The notes beneath the pieces are model-generated. The model did not search any database, had not been told where the DNA came from, and worked only from the letters and a program-made list of their open reading frames with translations. The position numbers and the translations under genes were made by a program. Below, piece by piece: positions 1 to 10,287 of a stretch of 64,000 bases of DNA. Each line of letters starts with the position of its first letter. Position 1 is the first letter of the stretch. This DNA comes from Gibbula magus (lineage: Eukaryota; Mollusca; Gastropoda; Trochida; Trochidae): NCBI GenBank assembly GCA_936450465.1, contig OW388302.1, forward strand, positions 17,199,530 through 17,263,529. The letters run 5' to 3'.

Positions 1-168
1 CATTTTGAAGGTTAATCTTTTCTCAGGTAAACCTCCTTTCAGGGTCATACAGAATATCCCTGAGGCAATTTATAGAATATACCTGGTCCTGAATATAAAC
101 TTTATCGTGAATCGTAATTTATGGAATAAACACATTTCAATCATAGAACAAATCGGAAATTTAACACT

Positions 169-236
169 TGACATGATGGGATTCGAACTTGCATCCATTT
201 GCACCTTAAACTTGACACTCTACCACGAGACCATGA
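169..236 (-). other. tRNA-like sequence (tRNA pseudogene or SINE head)
   Basis: Read on the minus strand this stretch has an A-box-like TGGTAGAGTGTC and, about 30 bases on, a good B-box core AGTTCGAATCC, the internal promoter pattern of RNA polymerase III genes. The acceptor stem does not pair convincingly, so I do not call a functional tRNA. It may be the head of a tRNA-derived SINE or a decayed tRNA copy. Confidence 0.35.
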
Positions 237-260
237 AGAACCTGGTAAAGAAAAGTTTAA

Positions 261-612
261 AGGGGCAGTAGCACCTTTTTTACAAAATTTATTTTTTCAA
301 ATTTCCCATTTATAATGATAGTTTATGTCATTTAAATTAATTCAGAGGGTAAAACATATTATTACACAAACCAATTATCTGTAGTGGAAAAAATTATGTT
401 GGGTATAAAGCAACAATTGCATGGCGGCCATTTTTTGTGATCACAATTTATTATTTTGTATTACAAAAACGATTGCAATGGCTTTACCGAAACATGTACA
501 CTCATTTTAAACTTTATTTTCCGAAGAGAGAAGGATGTTTTACCATTGGTTAAATTATTTTTCAAATACATTTCTTCAACTTATTTGAGTGAAAAAACGT
601 GCTACTGCCCCT
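261..612. mobile_element. TTAA-flanked MITE (piggyBac-type)
   Basis: The 352-bp element starts AGGGGCAGTAGCAC and ends in the inverted copy GTGCTACTGCCCCT. It is flanked on both sides by TTAA (257-260 and 613-616), the target duplication of piggyBac-class (also Kolobok) transposons. It contains no transposase, so it is non-autonomous. A diverged copy that has lost its right end lies at 39023-39365, and a rearranged relative near 60700-60985. The short ORFs across it are not genes. Confidence 0.75.
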
Positions 613-723
613 TTAAAAACTATATCTGTAATCACGTGCGAGTGCCCGGTCGGGTTTATTTGATACTATTCTCAGTGTTCACTTTTCATGAGCATGGCTA
701 TGTTTTTCCTTCCCTTATATGAC

Positions 724-791
724 AGGTATAACACTCACCCTCGGTTTTTGTTGAAAATGTTAACATTCGGGGTCGGGAGAGTGTTATATCT
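724..791. repeat. Short imperfect hairpin
   Basis: AGGTATAACACTC near the start pairs imperfectly with GAGTGTTATATCT at the end, with a second block of pairing inside (CCCTCGG with CGGGGTCGGG). It may be a small foldback element. No target duplication was evident. Confidence 0.35.
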
Positions 792-870
792 TTTATGTAG
801 CGACTGCAGTTCACATGTCCATGACGATGGTAGGAAAATGACATTCTGATTTTAAAATAGTACGTTTTTT

Positions 871-1064
871 GAGTAAACGTAATTATTTATACTTACCTGT
901 TGACTAGACCTACTATGCCTACCTTCTAATAGGTATGCTATTTCAATCTTAACACAGCCGACCTTGAACAAGTGGAGAAGGGGTGCGTAAAGTCCCTTAT
1001 CCAAGGGCGGTAAGTCCTGGTGGTCTCGTAACGTCACTACCTAGTCTAGTCTAGTTCACTCTCC
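871..1064. repeat. DIRS inverted terminal repeat (3' end of element)
   Basis: This arm matches the reverse complement of 6971-7147 over roughly 170 bp, from GTTGACTAGACCTACTATGC through CCCTTATCCAAGGGCGGTAA to the inner GTTCACTCTCC. A few substitutions and a short CTAGT-repeat insertion (about 1041-1055) separate the arms. Its outermost ~40 bp are complementary to the left half of the internal complementary region. Confidence 0.88.
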
Positions 1065-1118
1065 GATGTCCCAAACAGGCAAGACAGACCAAGAGTGGAG
1101 GACGGGAGGGCCTAGAGC

Positions 1119-1214
1119 GTAGGTCTAGTCAACAGGTAAGTATAAATAATTACGTTTACTAAAAACCGTACTATTATTTAAATACCTATCTGTTGACTAG
1201 ACCTACTATGCCTA
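1119..1214. repeat. DIRS internal complementary region
   Basis: The left half (about 1119-1160) is the reverse complement of the outer end of the terminal repeat at 871-915. The right half (about 1172-1214) is the reverse complement of the outer end at 7100-7147. The halves meet at about 1161-1171. In DIRS-1 this region is thought to template the joining of both ends when the single-stranded circle forms. Its position between the recombinase frame and the 3' repeat is the classical one. Confidence 0.85.
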
Positions 1215-1415
1215 GAATCCCACCGCGTGGAGGCGGGTCTGTATATACGTGGTAGTGACGAGACCAGCGACGAACCTTGAGTGTAAGCTAACCTACAAGT
1301 CCTCCAGGACAAGGTACAGCCCGGGAGATACGATCTCTACCGCTGAGTGGATCGAAGAGACAACCCTGCCACTCAACTTCCGACCAAAAAACCGCCCCCC
1401 CAAACCCCACAGGAA

Positions 1416-1433
1416 GGGGGGGGGGGGGGGGGG
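1416..1433. repeat. 18-base G run
   Basis: An uninterrupted run of 18 G lies between the recombinase frame and the internal complementary region of the DIRS element (poly-C in the element's sense strand). It could be real slippage or an assembly artefact. Confidence 0.9.
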
Positions 1434-1520
1434 TTGAATCGAAGTTAAAAGAAAAAACAACACAGACAACTGAGCTAGTAAAGAGAATAAGTTTATTTAC
1501 AATAAGTCTCAACAAAACGT

Positions 1521-2780
1521 CTAAGAAGGATGATCCCTTCTTGGTCTGGTTGGGGGGACCACCTTCGTCTGCGCGAAGACCTGTGGACCCAGCCTAGAGA
1601 TGCCTTCAAGATCAGCTGTGGAGACATCTCGTAGGTAATGGTTGGCGAAGACCTCTGATGAACGCCAAAAACACCCTGCCATGACATCCGAAACCGCGAT
1701 GTTGCAGTGATACGCCATCGTGGCTGAAACTGCGCGGATCTCATGAGGATTGCAACGCGACGGCGGAGGCAAATCAGCGGCCTTGTACGCATCAGTTACC
1801 GCGATCTTAGATACACCCCCAACGCTCGCTTGTCTAGTTCCTTGGTGCTCCTGGGTGAGTGAGGCAAGAACAGACGACGCCTGCCATCCCTCAGCCTGTG
1901 GGTACGCTGCGTGTACACCCTCAAGGCTCTTACTGGACACAGAGAGAGATCCACCTCACCTAAGTCAGAACCAAGAGCTGGGATAGAGAACGTACGTCCC
2001 GCTTCATCCGCTGCCTGGTTCTTACAGACAAAATCAGGAGCCAACCCCGGCGAGGCGGAGCCCCCATCCCTGACCTCAAAACGTAGCAGGTCCGCCTGCA
2101 ACGCATGGATTTCTGAAATCCGCGCTGCGGAGGCCATGGCCACCAGAAAAATGACCTTGATGGTGAGAGGGAGGTGAGGCACGTCGGAGAGCGGTTCATA
2201 CTTATCGGAGGGCAGGTGGTTGAGCACAATGGCTAAGTCCCATTCAGGTGGGCGAAGCCTGGACCTGCCGTCCACCGAACGGAAGGTTTTAATGAGGCCC
2301 TTGAGGACCGACACATCCAAGCCTGGCGATCTCTTCCTGAGAACCGACAGGATAGCCGACATGTTGGTGTTAATTGACGACGCCTTAAGATGTCTAGTGT
2401 TGCGAAGGTACACCAAGTACTCCACAACCTGAGGCACTGAAGCCTCTGCCGGAATGAAATCCCTCTGAGCACAGAAAGAGGCGAAGGCCTGCCACTGGAA
2501 ATCATAGAGCTTCCTAGTGGTTTTCCTATGCGAGGTAGCTATTGCGTTGGCGACGCACTTAGAGTATCCACTACTCCTTAACCCTCTTTTGATACAAGCC
2601 AAGCGTGAAGGGAGAACACCTGAGGGTTCTCGTGTAACCTTCCGCTTGGCCTGCTGATGAGCAGATCGCTCCGTATCTGAATCGGAAACGGTTCTTGCTG
2701 ACAGAGCCGACGGAGAGGAACGAACCACGGCCGGGCTGGCCACCAAGGGGCGACCAGCAGGAGACGAAGAATCCGAGTTT
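1521..2780 (-). pseudogene. DIRS tyrosine recombinase, frameshifted
   Basis: This would be the integrase of the element. In one minus frame (about 2780-1796) there is an N-terminal SAM-like core-binding region followed by the first catalytic arginine in ARISEI (about 2118). The catalytic C-terminus lies in a second frame (1940-1521), with the HxxR motif HEIR (about 1745), a W in CFWRSS and the nucleophile tyrosine in NHYLRD (about 1636). A frameshift near 1795-1860 separates R from H-R-Y, so no active enzyme can be made. The 5' part overlaps the end of the RT/RNase H frame in another frame, as in known DIRS elements. The start is uncertain because of that overlap. Confidence 0.85.
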
Positions 2781-3890
2781 CCCCTATCTTGGCTACAACT
2801 TGGGAGAGGATGGCCGGCGGTGGAAAAGCATAGGCGTCCATCCCCTCCCACCCTAACGAGAGCACGTCTAAGCCCATCGCTAGCGGGTCTGGCACTGGGG
2901 AGATGTAGGTTGGCAATTGGTGGTTGAGACACGTCGCGAACAGATCTATCAGCGGGGTGCCGAACTGGAGACACAACCCCCTGAAAACTACCGGATTCAG
3001 TTGCCACTCCGTTGGGGGAGGGGCATCTGGACGTGACAACGCGTCCGCCAAGATGTTCTTGGCACCCGGAATGTGGACCGCTCGAATGTCCAGGTCCACC
3101 TCGTCCACCAACTCGAAGAGCTGGAGTGACACGCGTAGCAGAGACTCCGCCTTGGTGGACCCCTGCTTGTTTATCGACCAAGCAGCCGCCGAACTGTCCG
3201 TGTGTACTAGCAGGCACTGGCCCCTCAAGGGGACCTGCCAGTGCTGAATGGCAAGACGTACTGCGTCCAACTCGAGGACGTTGATGTGTAGGTTCCGCTC
3301 TGATGGGGACCAAACTCCCGCCACCTGCTCGTGACTCATGTGCGCCCCCCACCCTTGGGTGGAGGCGTCTACAAACAGGTGGGCTGAGGGGGGGCGAGGA
3401 CGTGGTGGAACGCCTGCGCACACACTCTTGTCTACCCGCCACCAAGCTAGGAACCGATGTAGGTCTGGGGTTAAGACTATGTCATGACGACAACGCGTCT
3501 CCCTGATGTGGGGATTCAGGAACACCTGTAACGGGCGAAGGAACAACCTCCCCCTGCGGGTCAGGTCCTGAGCTGATGTTAATAACCCGAACACTCTTTG
3601 CCACTGACGTAGGGAGAGTGATGCGTCGAGCGCGAGTCATCCGCTCCCTCGTGACGAACCCGCGGAACAGCCGGGTGTCTAGGATAGCCCCTAGGAACTT
3701 CAGACGAGTTGCCGTAACCAAGTCCGACTTCTCAAAGTTCACTAGCCACCCCAGACGACGGAACAGGTCTATCGTGAACCTGATCTGCGCCTCGAGAACG
3801 ACAGGGGAGCGGTCGTGAGCGATCCCATCGTCCAAGTACATTAGGAACTGAATGTTGAGTGACGAGCCGATTGGTGAGGTCTTGCTGTTG
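2578..3890 (-). pseudogene. DIRS reverse transcriptase (3' part)/RNase H/MT-like polyprotein, truncated
   Basis: The polymerase survives only from just before the YLDD catalytic motif (about 3841-3830) through the thumb-side FLGAILD segment. The N-terminal half of the RT, about 150 residues or more, is missing. A frameshift near 3590 moves to the frame 3594-2578. There RNase H is recognisable by LFVDAS (about 3378), LELDAVR, HTDSSAA and ADALSRP, which carry the four acidic residues. Beyond RNase H comes a conserved DIRS region with IDLFATCLNHQ, a WEG motif, AFPPP and VAPWWP, in the place where DIRS elements carry a methyltransferase-like domain. Its assignment as such is tentative. The frame stops at 2578, overlapping the recombinase. 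Confidence 0.85.
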
Positions 3891-5454
3891 GGCCTCCTGT
3901 CGTGCTCTCAAAACCTCAGGGATACGACCCCCAAACAGGTTTTCAGCGTGAGCAGGGGCATGTCGAAGGAACGTCTTATGATCGGGGTTGAGACCTGACC
4001 GTTAGAGGAAGTTGTCTCTGCGAAGTACTGTTATATTGATGAAATTCGCGACGCTGACAACATGATCTGCGCAAGGTCCGCAGCCACATCGCCAAACACT
4101 TTGAACAACACCGGGTCCCCCGCCTCCATGCCCGCCTGCTTAGCACAAGCCAGCATCGCCTGACATGTGAAAGCCACGTTGTTTCCCAAGCCTAACACCG
4201 AACGCGCCTCCCTGTCAAGATGAGAGAACTGTGCCTCAGACATGCGGTGAAGCAGGTTGGTGGTAAACAACCGAGACGCACCCTGATCAAGGGGAGGCGG
4301 AACAAGTTGAAAAGGCACCGGATACAAGGGCAGTTGCCGTCTGCGCTTGTCCGGCACCACCAAAGGCGGAAGCAGACGATTGGGCATCGCAGATGATATG
4401 ACTTGCTCCATATCCTCGGTGGCCTCCAACAGGAGCCTATGAGGTGGAAGGGCAAGACGCGCGGGAGGTACCTCGCCATCAGGGCAAAAGGAAGCCCTCC
4501 TGGCCGCCGACGTGCGCGGACCAGTCACGCTGACGTGGCTTAGTGGAACGTCCGCGGACGAAGCCACTTCGGATAGCATAGCGATTGCGTCAACCACTGG
4601 CGGATCCTCCGAAAACCCCGTACCCTCCGCCTCCGTTTCTATACTGATGAACGGAAGGTTCGACACGTCCACATAGCGGGTGTCACGCTCCGGTGAGTCC
4701 GGCGAGGACTCACGTAAGGGTGACAGCACCGTGACACGCCGCGTAGGGGTGCAAGGGGTACGCGAAGGATTCGCGGATGCGGAGGCCCTAGCGGACGAGG
4801 AACACGCATCCTGAGGTACGTCATCCGCATAGGGCTCACACGGTTGCGTAGTCGTAGTGTGAGTGGGTAAGGTCCGCGGACCCAGACGCGCATCGAGCAA
4901 GGAAGAGACCATATCCTTGACGGATGCCAGAAGGAGGGACGGATCGACCTTGTCAAACCTAGCCTTCTTGGACTTCTTCTTCTTGATCTTGGGCGTAGTG
5001 GGTCCGCCCACCTTAAGTCTAAGGGGAGACAACCGCTTGTCTGGCGAAGGAGGGGACAACGGGCGAGTCCGCGAACGAGAACCGGAACACGACGGCGGAG
5101 GGGGGGAGCGTAAATCCTTCGACCCCCTAGCGGGTTCGGACAGGACCGATTCCCTGTCGAATTCATCCGCCCGTTCCGTGAGGACAATGTCTACATCCTC
5201 CTCCGGAGACGGATGTGAACGGGAGACCTCTCCCTACGTTGAGCTGACGACGCACGCTTCTGAAACGCAGCCCTATCGGCCACCGACTTGCTTTTGGCGG
5301 AAACATACGCGTGGAACTCCGAATCGGAGAGAGGAGCGCACTCGTCGCAACGGTACTCCTCTTCGCAAAGGTCCTTGCACTTTCTACATAACAAGTGTGG
5401 ATCCTTAGAGGCGGACTTCCTGCCTCCGCAATTCGTGCAGAAGGCGGAGTACAT
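3860..5454 (-). pseudogene. DIRS gag-like protein, frameshifted and fused to RT remnant
   Basis: An ATG at 5454 opens a Cys-rich N-terminus with CTNC, CRKC and CDEC pairs, a probable zinc-binding module. After about 88 residues this frame closes at 5191. The acidic and then Ser/Pro/Lys-rich body continues in another frame that is open from about 5243 to the stop at 4031, so one indel lies between 5195 and 5243. Past 4031 the gag C-terminus can be followed in a third frame (one more stop, then an LFGGRIPEVL motif) to about 3860. There it runs almost directly into the YLDD region of the RT, marking a deletion. The role would be nucleocapsid-like RNA packaging. It is not functional. Confidence 0.75.
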
Positions 5455-5929
5455 GGCGAACGATAAACGATAAAACGCGTAACGTAAGCTAAGGTAGAGA
5501 CAGTCGAGTCACCTACACGGCGTAGCACAAACACGAGACACTCGCTCGCGTAGCGTAGACGAGGTGAATCCCTACAGAAAGACACCTAAGTAGCGTAGCG
5601 TAGACGAGGTGAGTCACACACGTGAAACACCCAAGCGGCGTAGCAAAAGCACAACAACTCTGACGATATGCAATCAAGAGAGTTGAAGCAAAAACTCTGA
5701 ACTTGAAGAGCACAAAGTCAAAATCAAGTAACGACCCGCCAAGGTAAACAAAGACGAACAAGCCAGACAAAAACTAGGCTAAACACTTACAAGATAATTC
5801 AATCTTTATTTCACATAACACTCGTGCGTGTACCAAACCGTAAGTGACTGGCGTAGCAAGTCATTTGAACCAAAGTGATTCACCCTAAGGATGAGTCTCG
5901 TAGAATCGACCTAAGGCGTTGCCAAAGGC

Positions 5930-6700
5930 GAATGGTAGGCGAAAGCTAGCAACGGGCAACGCGTGTCACTGACGAGGAGTGTATCCACTGCTCCTTAACC
6001 AAGCTAGTCACCCACTTTTGCTTCCTTAGGCGAACAACTAGCGAAGCCAGTGACAGGCGAGGCGAGAAGCCAAGTGAGACGCGAAGCACTTGAGTACGGA
6101 CCGAAGGCGAATGACAAGCGAAAGCGAATGACAAGCGAAGCAAGTCAAACGCGTAGGAGAGATTCCACTGCTCCTTTACCCTACGCAAGTCAACAACCCA
6201 CAGTTAGCCCTAATGTACAGACCGAAAGGCGTATGACAAGCGAAAGCGAATGACAAGCGAAGCGAGCCAAACGATTAGGAGAGATACCACTACTCCTCTA
6301 CCATACGCAAGACAAACACCTAACAGTTAGCACTAGAGTACGTACCGACAGGCGTATGACAAGCGAAAGCGAATGACAAGCGAAGCAAGCCAAACCCGTA
6401 GGAGAGATCCCACTGCTCCTTTACCCTACGCAAGTCAACAACCCACAGTTAGCACTAGAGCACGGACCGAAAGGCGTATGACAAGCGAAAGCGAATGGCA
6501 AGCGAAGCAAGTCAAACGATTAGGAGAGATACCACTACTCCTCTACCATACGCAAGACAAACACCTAACACTTAGCACTAGAAAACGGACCGAAAGGCGT
6601 ATGACAAGCGAAAGCGGATGACAAGCGAAGCAAGTCACCCGCGTAGGAGAGATACCACTGCTCCTTTACCCTACGCAAGTCAAACACCCAACAGTCAGGT
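5930..6700 (-). repeat. ~122-bp tandem repeats with hairpins in the DIRS 5' leader
   Basis: About five units of 122-123 bp start near 6099, 6221, 6344, 6466 and 6589, and a more diverged unit precedes them near 5930. Each carries direct repeats of ATGACAAGCGAAGC and a potential hairpin. For example GCGTAGG (6151) pairs with CCTACGC (6180), with inner GGAG/CTCC pairing. They lie upstream of gag in the element's transcript sense, a long untranslated leader of about 1.5 kb. The role is unknown. Confidence 0.8.
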
Positions 6701-6970
6701 GAGAGAAAACAAAGAATCACGAGCTGCACGTGCGGCGCATGCAACCCACCTACTCCGGGCGGTCGCTAGCTAGAACATGTCAACAAGGCCCCTTGAAAAC
6801 TAACATCTACTTGAAACAGATTGCAACCACAACCTGCACTACCGAAGATTAAAGTTGAGGGTATCTCTTGAACAAACAAGAGAAAAATAGCAAGTTAGCA
6901 ACACATAGCCGCTAAATACCCAGTCACAGAACAAAAACAAAACACGTCTGCCTTGCTCTGCAACTTTTAG

Positions 6971-7147
6971 GAGAGTGAACTATACAGGTAGTGACGTCAC
7001 GAGACCACCGGGACTTACCGCCCTTGGATAAGGGACTTTACGCACCCCTTCTCCACTGGTTCAAGGTCGGTTGTGTTAAGGTTGAAATAGCATACCTATT
7101 AGGAGGTAGGCATAGTAGGTCTAGTCAACAGATAGGTATTTAAATAA
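6971..7147. repeat. DIRS inverted terminal repeat (5' end of element)
   Basis: This is the inverted partner of 871-1064. It starts GGAGAGTGAAC inside and runs out to the AT-rich GTATTTAAATAAT end. Its outer ~45 bp are complementary to the right half of the internal complementary region. As the upstream end relative to gag, it should contain the element's promoter. Confidence 0.88.
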
Positions 7148-7224
7148 TATAATATTACCAATTGCTAGAAAATTCGTACATCTATAACATGATGTATACA
7201 AACAAATCTTTATATCATGGCCTA

Positions 7225-7423
7225 AACATATTCAGATTGTGATCATTGCTAGATTGTACAGAACATATTCAGATTGAGTTCATTCCTAGATTACACAGAA
7301 CATGTTCAGATTGTGTTCATTCATAGATTGCACAGAACATATTCAGATTGTGATCATTCATAGATTGCACAGAACATATTCAGCTTGTGACCATTCCTAG
7401 ATTGCACAGAACATATTCAGATT
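7225..7423. repeat. 37-bp minisatellite
   Basis: Just over five copies of a 37-bp unit start AACATATTCAGATTG and end AGATTGCACAG. Copies differ by a few substitutions. The short ORF that starts inside is not supported as a gene. Confidence 0.9.
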
Positions 7424-8300
7424 ACTTTCAAATAAGGTATAAACTGGGTTTTTTTAAAGGTGCATCTTTATTAAATGTGGAGGAATATAATAGTAGGTGG
7501 GCATCTAGGTCAAGTTCACAAGGAAATTCTCCAAATAAAGTGGGTATCATGTCGTATTTTGTTGATGAAAGTTTCAATTAGTAAACTAGAAAAATTGTTC
7601 TGGTATATTTCAATACTTTGTTGAACATGAAATACAAACAAATCAACTTTGAGTAGAATTTAAGATTAGTGTTCCAAGATAAAGGTAAACCCGTTTTTGA
7701 CAGCTAGCGATTACATGTTTAAAACATGCAGACTACAATGATTGTGTTATTATCAAAGGAAAATATTCGACTGAATTATGGTCCAGCTGTGATTACATGG
7801 TCAACATGTCCTAGAGAACCGAGAGCACTCGCCATACTATATGTTTCTTGTCTGATGTACTTACTCAATTTAGTTCTGGGGACTATTCCACGAAGCAAGT
7901 TTAACCCTAAAATCAATTGTAAGCTTATCTTTAATCCTTGGCTAAGATTGATCCGAAAACTAAGTCTTTTCTTAATATTAAATATCAATTTCCTTTCAGT
8001 AAGTTGTTTTTCAATAAAATATGTGGAATGGTCGATCTGTCGAATACGTTTATTATTTAACATTCTAACATGATTATTGATTTTACTAAGTCTTTCAAAT
8101 TGAACACACCGATGAAGATGAAGATAACGTAATATTATGATATTTAACTATGGTTTATTTTCTAATTCCTAGCTGAATTTGTTAAAGGTTTGATTTATTG
8201 TTAGTTTGATACCAACTCATACAGCAAGACGTGTAATTTATAGCAACTGTGTTGATGAATAATGTTTAATGTATATAAGTTTGATATGACATCTATATAG
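7424..8300. other. No recognised gene
   Basis: AT-rich unique-looking DNA. Overlapping ORFs of about 100 codons run on both strands at 7726-8073. Neither shows a family motif nor clear splice context, so I do not call either. One may be a repeat fragment. Confidence 0.5.
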
Positions 8301-8308
8301 ATAACGTT

Positions 8309-8468
8309 TGTTAATAGGTGCAAGTGGACCCAGATGATAGACAGCAACAAGCTCGCAACTGACACGAGATCACGTGACTACATTGTATCTTATATCGGCG
8401 GTCACGTGACTAGTTCACATAACGAGGAAGATATCTAAAGGGGTCGATAGCAGTCCAGCTCTGTAAAG
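8309..8468 (+). promoter_or_regulatory. Possible promoter and non-coding first exon of the TRIM gene (module C)
   Basis: The stretch is more GC-rich than its flanks. It holds ATCACGTGAC (8369) and the perfect palindrome GTCACGTGAC (8401), a CLEAR/E-box-type site bound by MITF/TFE and USF families in animals. It ends at a good splice donor, AAG|GTAGGG (8469). No long ORF runs through it. The same kind of layout (CACGTG box, then exon and donor) occurs in modules A and B. Linkage to the TRIM acceptor at 10274 is inferred. Confidence 0.4.
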
Positions 8469-9469
8469 GTAGGGATCAATATTGTAATTCTTTGTTTTAG
8501 AATATCAGGATCGCACCATAAATATTGTTATTATTCGTTATATAACTTGAGAACTAAAGGATCACAAACAGAATCAGTTGGGCATGATTACTAAATCAGA
8601 GGTAAAACTTAACTGAATATGTTTCGCTTTATTTCCTTTATACACTCAATGCTAATTTCGTGTTGGGAGTGAGTGATTAAGAGGTCTTAAAAACTTTAAT
8701 AATTCAAGTTTAAAACTATTGAAAACAGTGATGTCGCAGACTGATAACTGATTGATGAGCTGTTTAGTTAAGTAACCAAAATGTATCTTGTAACGGTTCT
8801 TTTACAGTAACAACAATTTAACTTGTATATTTTTGTGTTACTCATCCCGTGTAATAGTCATCAATCGTCTTCCGATCAAAAAGTCTTTCAAAACGCTTCA
8901 AGTGTTTATTTCTACTGGAGGCATCGTTACAGTTCGTAGCAGACGACACATGGTTCGTTCGTGATTCGTGATTCATGCAAATATTTCGTTATCATAGTTC
9001 ATAAAACACATAAAATTGGTGAAATATGTGTGAGTAACCTCCGTACGAACACTTTTGGGGACTGGTAAACTTAATTATCATTATTTCGTAGGTATTTCGT
9101 GCAGAAATTCATATTCATTGTTTCGTTTCATAAAAACAATCCAATGAATACTGTCACTAACAAACATTACTAATACACGACGCCATTGGTAGTGACTGTA
9201 GTTATTGGATTGTTAAGATAACTGTCGTTATGGATTTGCAAAGCTCTCAGTAATGACCTATACACTAGTTGATTACACAGACACTGTAGTTGCCAGTTTG
9301 TACTTTCGCTTTCGTTTCTTGTTAAATAGTGCATGATTAAAAGACCTGACGATGATTAATGATGATGAGACATATCTCATTGTTAAACTCATTCTCGTTC
9401 AACTTTAGACAACAGTGATGTACATGTTTTGTTGCAATAAGACAAGTTCAAGATACCCTCAGCTACCCG

Positions 9470-9790
9470 TTACAGAACATAACTAGACACAGTGGGTAGG
9501 TGAGGCTCTGTACAGGTGTCTACTAACTGTGTACATTATTCAAAATTCACGGCTATGCATACTTAAATTATCGTTGACTCTACTTCAAATAATGTTATCT
9601 GCTTGTATCTGTGAGTATAATATGAGCCTGGTATACAACCTGTTTTATCATTGTTTGTCGGTTGAGGGTCTATAGCAGTGTCTACTGTGGACGTTGTTAA
9701 ACAAAAAGTGTACAACATAATGTAAATAATGAATATAAAGAGTTTTATTATTGAAACCTTCAATACCGAATATAATGTAGATACAAGACG
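9470..9790 (+). repeat. Module C: block paralogous to modules A and B
   Basis: The blocks GTGGGTAGGTGAGG, ATGTTATCTGCTTGT and GTGTCTACTGTGGACG occur in the same order and spacing as at 24390-24655 (module B) and 16130-16380 (module A). Similarity is clear but partial. It ends about 480 bp before the TRIM RING exon, suggesting that this block normally lies in the first intron of such genes. Confidence 0.6.
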
Positions 9791-10287
9791 ATAACTTTCT
9801 TTCTTCCTAAATACACAACACGTGATACAGGTATCATATAGTCCGTTGTAATTTAAGACTCTGGACAAAGTTTACAATACTGAGCATACATTAGCAATAC
9901 ATGACATTAAGATCATGAACAAAAATCCAACATTGTTATATCAATATTGGTCTGAGCATATGTACGTTTAACATCATTGCTTTTGTATTTGAATTTCTGT
10001 CAATAAGACAAAATCTCTTTATAATCTATCCCTTCATTTGTTGTGGCAAAACTTCCTGTGTCTGTTTATTGCATATACCTATCACATACTGTATCACGTG
10101 TTAACGTTCATTTTATCACATGTTGTATGTCAGTACCGTCACCTATATTCGTGGTAAATACCGCCCATGAATCCATAAATTTATGATACGTTTTTTTTTT
10201 CATTACACAGCACAAATTAAACAAACATAAAATACACATCAATAAAGACATGCCCATCTGTATATTTTCACAGATCACAGATCCAAG

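Larger units (their letters stand above)
860..7148 (-). mobile_element. DIRS-type tyrosine-recombinase retrotransposon, near full length, defective
   Basis: The element is about 6.3 kb and transcribed on the minus strand. It shows the full DIRS plan: inverted terminal repeats at 871-1064 and 6971-7147, an internal complementary region at 1119-1214, and gag, reverse transcriptase/RNase H and tyrosine-recombinase frames in that order. DIRS elements integrate through a recombinase and a circular intermediate, so no target duplication is expected and none was seen. Every reading frame is damaged, so it cannot move by itself. Its GC content is clearly above the AT-rich flanks. The exact outer ends are uncertain by about 10 bp. 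Confidence 0.9.

Noticed and set aside
1796..3445. A single 549-codon minus ORF
   Set aside because: Only its last ~250-300 codons are the recombinase. The upstream half is the shadow of the RNase H/MT frame.
4863..5408. 181-codon plus ORF
   Set aside because: Antisense shadow of the GC-rich DIRS gag frame.
7726..8073. Overlapping ~100-codon ORFs on both strands
   Set aside because: No motif, no splice evidence, and both strands open at once; left as unassigned.
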